NCBI GenBank assembly: GCA_025357975.1
Contig: JANYKY010000335.1
Span: 1-10,409, forward strand
Length of the DNA: 10,409 nucleotides
Origin: Gemmatimonadaceae bacterium
GTDB taxonomy: Bacteria > Gemmatimonadota > Gemmatimonadetes > Gemmatimonadales > Gemmatimonadaceae
Direction of reading: 5' to 3'
Shown: in pieces, positions 7,024 to 10,409 of the stretch
Layout of the letters: the number at the start of each line of letters is the position of its first letter
How positions within the stretch are numbered: the first letter of the stretch is position 1
The notes under the pieces: model-generated
Seen by the model: the letters and a program-made list of their open reading frames with translations, nothing else
The model's database searches: none
Told to the model about the DNA's origin: nothing
Made by a program: the position numbers and the translations under genes

Positions 7024-8316
7024 ATGGGAAGAACGTTCAGTCTCATCGTCACGCTCCTCGGTGCCTGCACATCGCTCGTGGCAACGGAACTCCGCGCTCA
7101 GCCCCGCGAAGTGGAATCGGCACGAGTATACGCGGCGATGTTCGACGTCCTTTTTCATCAAGGACACGAATCGCCCGGCAAAATCGTGCTCTTCGACTCC
7201 ACGTCGTGGGATGCTGCAAACCTCGCTTACAAGGGCCGACTGGTTCCCCCGCATACTTCAGTAGTGGACGTCGAGGTCATTGAAGACTTCGAGAAGCTGA
7301 ATCGAAGCCCGAGTCTCCTCTCTCCATCCGCTGCGATAGCGCAAATCGCACAGTCTCGGCCAGGGACACGCCTTGTTGCGATGTACACGCGAACGATGAC
7401 CTATTGCCGCTTCAACAAGCTCTGCCGCGCTTCTCAGCTCGCGCGGCTCGCTCTTGAGGGATCGATCGAGCAATCAACAGTGGATGACTTCCTGATGAGC
7501 GCGTCGAACCCGGCCGCGCTCCGGCCACAGTTCGCTCAGGCACTCGGCTTACACACGGTGACAGACGCGGAATTTCAATACTTGTCCGAGCAGGCTGATC
7601 CTCCCGGTAGATGGACTCGAGGTCCGCAAACGGATTCCACACGGTTCTGGTCAGTTTTTCACAGGGTGCACGGAAGACGGGCCGGAATAGTTTCCGTTAC
7701 TCGCCCTGGATTCGATTCCGGTCGAACGCAAGCGCTCGTTGAGGTGCGCGTCGACACCTCGACTATCGGCCGAAACGGTCCGCCCTCACGCATGATGCTG
7801 CTTAAAAAGAATCATGGAAACTGGACCGTCGAAAGCGAAAATGTCGGCAGTGGAATCTCTTCCGGAAATTGGGACGGCTCGAAATGCGTGGCGGTGGCAC
7901 CCCCGAGCCACACCGCGACTTGGTATGAGGCGCTGAGACTCAATGGAGATTATGAGATCAGCGTTGTGAGCACTGCGGGAAACTTGTATGCGAAGACTTA
8001 CCGGGTGCACATCGGCTATAACGCTCGAAGGCCAACACCGCAGGGTTCCGCACGGTTCATTGTCGGACCGTTCTCATTTCAGGCACTCGATGACCGGGGC
8101 AATTACAGCGAGGCGGCAACGCTCGATCTGTCGATAGAAGCGGAGGGCACCGACATACCGCGAAATTCAGCGGTCTACATGTTGGATGGATATCATCATC
8201 GGCTCACCATTCTGGCGATTACGGGGTCAGGCTTCTTCGGAAATTTTGCCGCTGGCGTATTTGCAGACGACGAGGCCGGGCATTTCTGTGCGCGGCTGAA
8301 GGAGCGCATTCACTAA
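7024..8316 (+). CDS. Exported protein of unknown function; paralog of the preceding gene
   Basis: A 430-residue product. ATG 7024 gives a normal signal peptide ('MGRTFSLIVTLLGACTSLVA', cleavage probably near 'LRAQ'). TTG 7018, which overlaps the previous stop, would add only two residues. Unlike its neighbour it has no carboxypeptidase-regulatory-like domain. The conserved core follows directly: CX5C ('CRFNKLC'), 'FWSVFHRVHGRRAGIVSVTR' (from residue 208), 'ALVEVRVD', 'GNWTVE', 'SKC', and 'GHFCA' (Cys422) near the C-terminus. The four cysteines are in the same order as in the upstream paralog, which suggests two structural disulfides in an oxidising compartment. Spacing of 2 bp and shared ancestry indicate an operon formed by tandem duplication followed by strong divergence. 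No catalytic motif is visible. The stop is followed after 19 bp by the end of a convergent gene, with no obvious intrinsic terminator between them. Confidence 0.82.
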   Translation: MGRTFSLIVTLLGACTSLVATELRAQPREVESARVYAAMFDVLFHQGHESPGKIVLFDSTSWDAANLAYKGRLVPPHTSVVDVEVIEDFEKLNRSPSLLSPSAAIAQIAQSRPGTRLVAMYTRTMTYCRFNKLCRASQLARLALEGSIEQSTVDDFLMSASNPAALRPQFAQALGLHTVTDAEFQYLSEQADPPGRWTRGPQTDSTRFWSVFHRVHGRRAGIVSVTRPGFDSGRTQALVEVRVDTSTIGRNGPPSRMMLLKKNHGNWTVESENVGSGISSGNWDGSKCVAVAPPSHTATWYEALRLNGDYEISVVSTAGNLYAKTYRVHIGYNARRPTPQGSARFIVGPFSFQALDDRGNYSEAATLDLSIEAEGTDIPRNSAVYMLDGYHHRLTILAITGSGFFGNFAAGVFADDEAGHFCARLKERIH

Positions 8317-8335
8317 CTGAAATCCCTTGAAGGCG

Positions 8336-8995
8336 TTAAGTCGGCCTCGGTGCCGAGTGCCAGAGGACGGCGAAGAAGTGGCACGTACTCCCCGCGAGTA
8401 CGAACAAGTGCCACACGGCGTGTCCGTACCGAAGCTTTTTGTCCGTCGCGTAGAAAACGACGCCACCAGTGTAACAAAGTCCGCCTGCAACGAGCCACCA
8501 CACCCCGGCGGCTCCGACGTTCGCAATTAGCGGACGAATTGCCACGATCGCGATCCAGCCCATCCCGATGTACAGGGCAGTGGACAGCCAGCCCTTTCCC
8601 ATGCCGCGCGACGCCTTCAGTACAATCCCCAGGAGTGCCATAGCCCACACCCCCACCAATAGCGTAATTCCGAGAGGGCCCCGCAACGGACCGAGTGCAA
8701 AGGGCGTATAGCTTCCCGCTATGAGAAGGTAGATCGCTGAATGATCGATGAGCCGCAGCACGCGCCGGGCGCGCGAGTGAGCGAAAGAGTGATAAACCGT
8801 GGACGCGCCGTACAGCAGGATCAGCGAAATGCCGAAGACAAACGCACCGATGGTCTGCGCTACGTCGCCTCGCGCAAGGGCAGGCTGAACGACAACGGGC
8901 AACGCGACAAGACTGGCCAGCAGTCCGACTCCGTGCGTGACGCTGTTGGCGACTGCCTCCCCCGTGTGCCGCGGAAGACCAGATTCGGTTGTCAT
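8336..8995 (-). CDS. hlyIII: Hemolysin III / PAQR-family seven-helix membrane protein
   Basis: A 219-residue product from ATG 8995. The family signatures are clear: 'ANSVTHGVGLL' near the start, 'YGASTVYHS' with His69 in the second helix, 'RLIDHSAIYLLIAGSYTPF' with Asp84-His85 in the third, and 'HAVWHLFVLAGSTCHFF' with His192, His196 and His206 in the last. Seven hydrophobic segments can be counted, and the length is typical of the YqfA/HlyIII group. In the related PAQR receptors a His in helix 2 and an HxxxH pair in helix 7 hold a zinc ion; His69, His192 and His196 fit that pattern. The family is an inner-membrane protein whose enzymatic role (proposed ceramidase-like hydrolase) and haemolytic activity remain uncertain in most bacteria. 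ATG 9013 would add six residues, and longer starts would run into the divergent gene; none has a good Shine-Dalgarno. The gene converges on the tandem paralogs and is divergent from the Cys-rich protein gene. Confidence 0.93.
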   Translation of the reverse strand: MTTESGLPRHTGEAVANSVTHGVGLLASLVALPVVVQPALARGDVAQTIGAFVFGISLILLYGASTVYHSFAHSRARRVLRLIDHSAIYLLIAGSYTPFALGPLRGPLGITLLVGVWAMALLGIVLKASRGMGKGWLSTALYIGMGWIAIVAIRPLIANVGAAGVWWLVAGGLCYTGGVVFYATDKKLRYGHAVWHLFVLAGSTCHFFAVLWHSAPRPT

Positions 8996-9022
8996 CGTTT
9001 TGAATCTAGGCATATTAAGGAC

Positions 9023-10312
9023 ATGTTCAAGAAACCCCTTTCGGTTCTGCTGACTCTCGGCGGAGCGATCGTATTGCTGGGCGCTGCATATGCCTTCGGG
9101 CACAACGGCTTTCATTCCCTCGATGCGCTTCATCGTTCAAATGGGGGGCCGGCTGATTCAATTCAGGTCGCCCAGGAGCTGTTCCAGAAATGCGGCGCCG
9201 TGTCTGGCGAGGCGAAGACTGACTGCTATGCGAAGCCCCTCGACTCGCTTGCCTCGATCGGCGAGGTACGTACGGCGATGGGCGCGCTCGCTCACCTCGG
9301 CGACCTCGATATCAGCGTCAGGCGGGACGGTCATGTCTTTGCTCACGGCATAGGTATAGCCGGAGGAAAGCGCGGCGGAAATGTCGCAGCGACTTTTGCA
9401 ATGTGCGATCCGAGCAATCAGTCGGGATGTTACCACGGAGTGATCCAGGCCTATTTCGCAGCGGCTCCGTCGATCGGTCCGAAAGAAGTGAACGACCTCT
9501 GCCAACCATTCCGTGGGCCCGATGCCGACCGGTGGATTCTCTTCCAGTGCGTGCACGGAATGGGGCACGGCTTCGAGATGATTTACGATCACGACCTGAA
9601 CAAGTCGCTCAACGGCTGCGACCTCCTCAGCGATGCATGGGACAAGACTTCGTGCTACGGTGGGGTCTTCATGGAAAACATCGTGAACGTAAGCATGCCG
9701 AAACATCCCGCCCACGACATGATGATGCATGGCATGGCGATGCAACACCTCGCCGTGCCCTTCAAGGCAGTCGATCCGACAGATCCGCTGTACCCGTGCT
9801 CGGCGGTCGGGTTGCAGTATCAGGAGTCGTGTTACGAAATGCAGACCTCCGTAATTCTCTACCTGAATCACGGCGATATCGGCCGTGCCGCAAAGACATG
9901 CGATACGGCGCCCAACAAGATGCGGTTCGTGTGCTACCAGAGCCTCGGCCGCGACATCAGCGCATACGCGCTGCAGGATCCAGCCAGGTCCAAGCAAATG
10001 TGCTCGCTCGGCACACCCGCATATCAGCCCTGGTGCTACTACGGACTGGTAAAGAATTTTGTCGATCTCAATGCACGGGCGAGCGATGGACTGTCATTCT
10101 GCAAGGCGGTCGACGGCGATGCGAACAAGATGAAGTGCTACGAGGCCGTTGGAGAAGAGATTGGAACGCTCAGGAATGATGCGGAAAGCCGAAAAAATCT
10201 TTGCATTGGCTCAGAGGCCGCGTACCTCAACGCGTGCCTGTTTGGTGCGCGAGTCATCGGCAGCGAGCCACCCCCGCTGATCAAGCTGAACGCGATGGCT
10301 CAAGGGGTGTGA
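9023..10312 (+). CDS. Exported cysteine-pair repeat protein with His/Met-rich insertion, unknown family
   Basis: A 429-residue product. Residues 1-26 form a hydrophobic signal peptide or single anchor ('KKPLSVLLTLGGAIVLLGAA'). The remainder has 18 cysteines in nine pairs: 57/68, 128/136, 160/176, 199/211, 259/270, 293/304, 327/338, 360/372 and 394/405. The second Cys is usually followed by an aromatic residue ('CYAK', 'CYHG', 'CYGG', 'CYEM', 'CYQS', 'CYYG', 'CYEA'). First cysteines of the last five pairs are 34, 34, 33 and 34 residues apart, so this is a roughly 34-residue repeat, probably a helical solenoid with one disulfide per repeat, like Sel1-like Cys-rich proteins in design though not recognisably homologous. 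Conserved-looking extra motifs are 'HVFAHGIG' (His104, His108), 'CVHGMGHGFE' (His178, His182, Glu185) and a His/Met-rich loop at 225-242. The last could bind a metal such as copper, but this is speculation. ATG 9023 is the only plausible start; AAGGA lies just 1 base upstream of it, too close for a normal Shine-Dalgarno. It is divergent from the HlyIII gene by 27 bp. Confidence 0.85.
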   Translation: MFKKPLSVLLTLGGAIVLLGAAYAFGHNGFHSLDALHRSNGGPADSIQVAQELFQKCGAVSGEAKTDCYAKPLDSLASIGEVRTAMGALAHLGDLDISVRRDGHVFAHGIGIAGGKRGGNVAATFAMCDPSNQSGCYHGVIQAYFAAAPSIGPKEVNDLCQPFRGPDADRWILFQCVHGMGHGFEMIYDHDLNKSLNGCDLLSDAWDKTSCYGGVFMENIVNVSMPKHPAHDMMMHGMAMQHLAVPFKAVDPTDPLYPCSAVGLQYQESCYEMQTSVILYLNHGDIGRAAKTCDTAPNKMRFVCYQSLGRDISAYALQDPARSKQMCSLGTPAYQPWCYYGLVKNFVDLNARASDGLSFCKAVDGDANKMKCYEAVGEEIGTLRNDAESRKNLCIGSEAAYLNACLFGARVIGSEPPPLIKLNAMAQGV

Positions 10313-10349
10313 GCGCTGGAGATTGATTGCAGGCGTGTCATATTCAGTC

Positions 10350-10409
10350 ATGATTAAGACCTGCAGTGTCACCGCCGCGTGCCTCTTCTGGTGCGCGGCC
10401 GCCGCCTCG
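10350..10409 (+). CDS. Start of an exported-protein gene, cut by the window end
   Basis: ATG 10350 opens a frame that stays open to the window edge and reads MIKTCSVTAACLFWCAAAAS. A Lys near the start followed by a hydrophobic Ala/Cys-rich stretch looks like the beginning of a signal or lipoprotein signal peptide. It lies 37 bp after the Cys-pair repeat protein on the same strand, so it may be in the same transcription unit. No good Shine-Dalgarno is visible. Only 20 codons are present, so no function can be given. Confidence 0.45.
   Translation, partial: MIKTCSVTAACLFWCAAAAS

Noticed and set aside
8340..8365. Palindrome CTCGG-tg-CCGAG near the convergent gene ends as a bidirectional terminator
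   Set aside because: A two-base loop cannot form a hairpin, no T-run follows on either strand, and it lies inside HlyIII coding sequence.
8741..9022. 94-residue N-terminal extension of the Cys-pair protein
   Set aside because: This stretch is antisense to the well-supported HlyIII coding region, is charged and low in hydrophobics, and would bury the signal peptide. ATG 9023 is the real start.
8996..9133. N-terminal extension of HlyIII up to 9133
   Set aside because: The extra residues are not family-like and overlap the signal peptide region of the divergent gene.

Overview
The window looks like a chromosomal stretch from a free-living, moderately high-GC Gram-negative bacterium, most likely of the Gemmatimonadota or a similar soil lineage. 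This is inferred from the density of exported proteins and lipoproteins with bacterial Ig-like, RCC1 and beta-helix folds, and from the style of the ribosomal protein S1 remnant. No rRNA or taxonomic marker is present, so the assignment is tentative. I see no CRISPR array, tRNA, rRNA, transposase or integrase.

Left part (1-4898): the 3' end of a secreted right-handed beta-helix protein is followed by a structured intergenic region (1277-1520). Then come two closely spaced genes, 9 bp apart: a lipoprotein with two Ig-like domains and a seven-repeat RCC1-type propeller, and a putative lipoprotein related to arylsulfotransferases (ASST). Together they would place two propeller-type proteins on the cell envelope.

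Middle (4898-5371): no intact gene. It holds a copy of a dispersed 37-bp repeat, also found at 1379-1415, starting at the ASST stop codon. Next is a decayed fragment of ribosomal protein S1 (rpsA) with an in-frame stop, and then four tandem GCCACAA heptamers. The same heptamer, in direct and inverted orientation, is embedded in the dispersed repeat. The rpsA relic is therefore bracketed by it, which suggests repeat-mediated rearrangement.

Right-middle (5372-8316): two adjacent exported proteins, 2 bp apart, are diverged paralogs that share four cysteines in the same order and a common core. I recognise no family for the core; the first copy also carries an N-terminal carboxypeptidase-regulatory-like domain.

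Right part (8336-10409): a hemolysin III/PAQR-type membrane protein on the minus strand converges on the second paralog and diverges from a plus-strand gene. The two divergent start codons are separated by only 27 bp. The plus-strand gene encodes an exported protein of unrecognised family with nine cysteine pairs (18 Cys), a 34-residue period in its C-terminal half, and a His/Met-rich insertion. This is the most interesting protein in the window. The window ends in the signal sequence of another gene.
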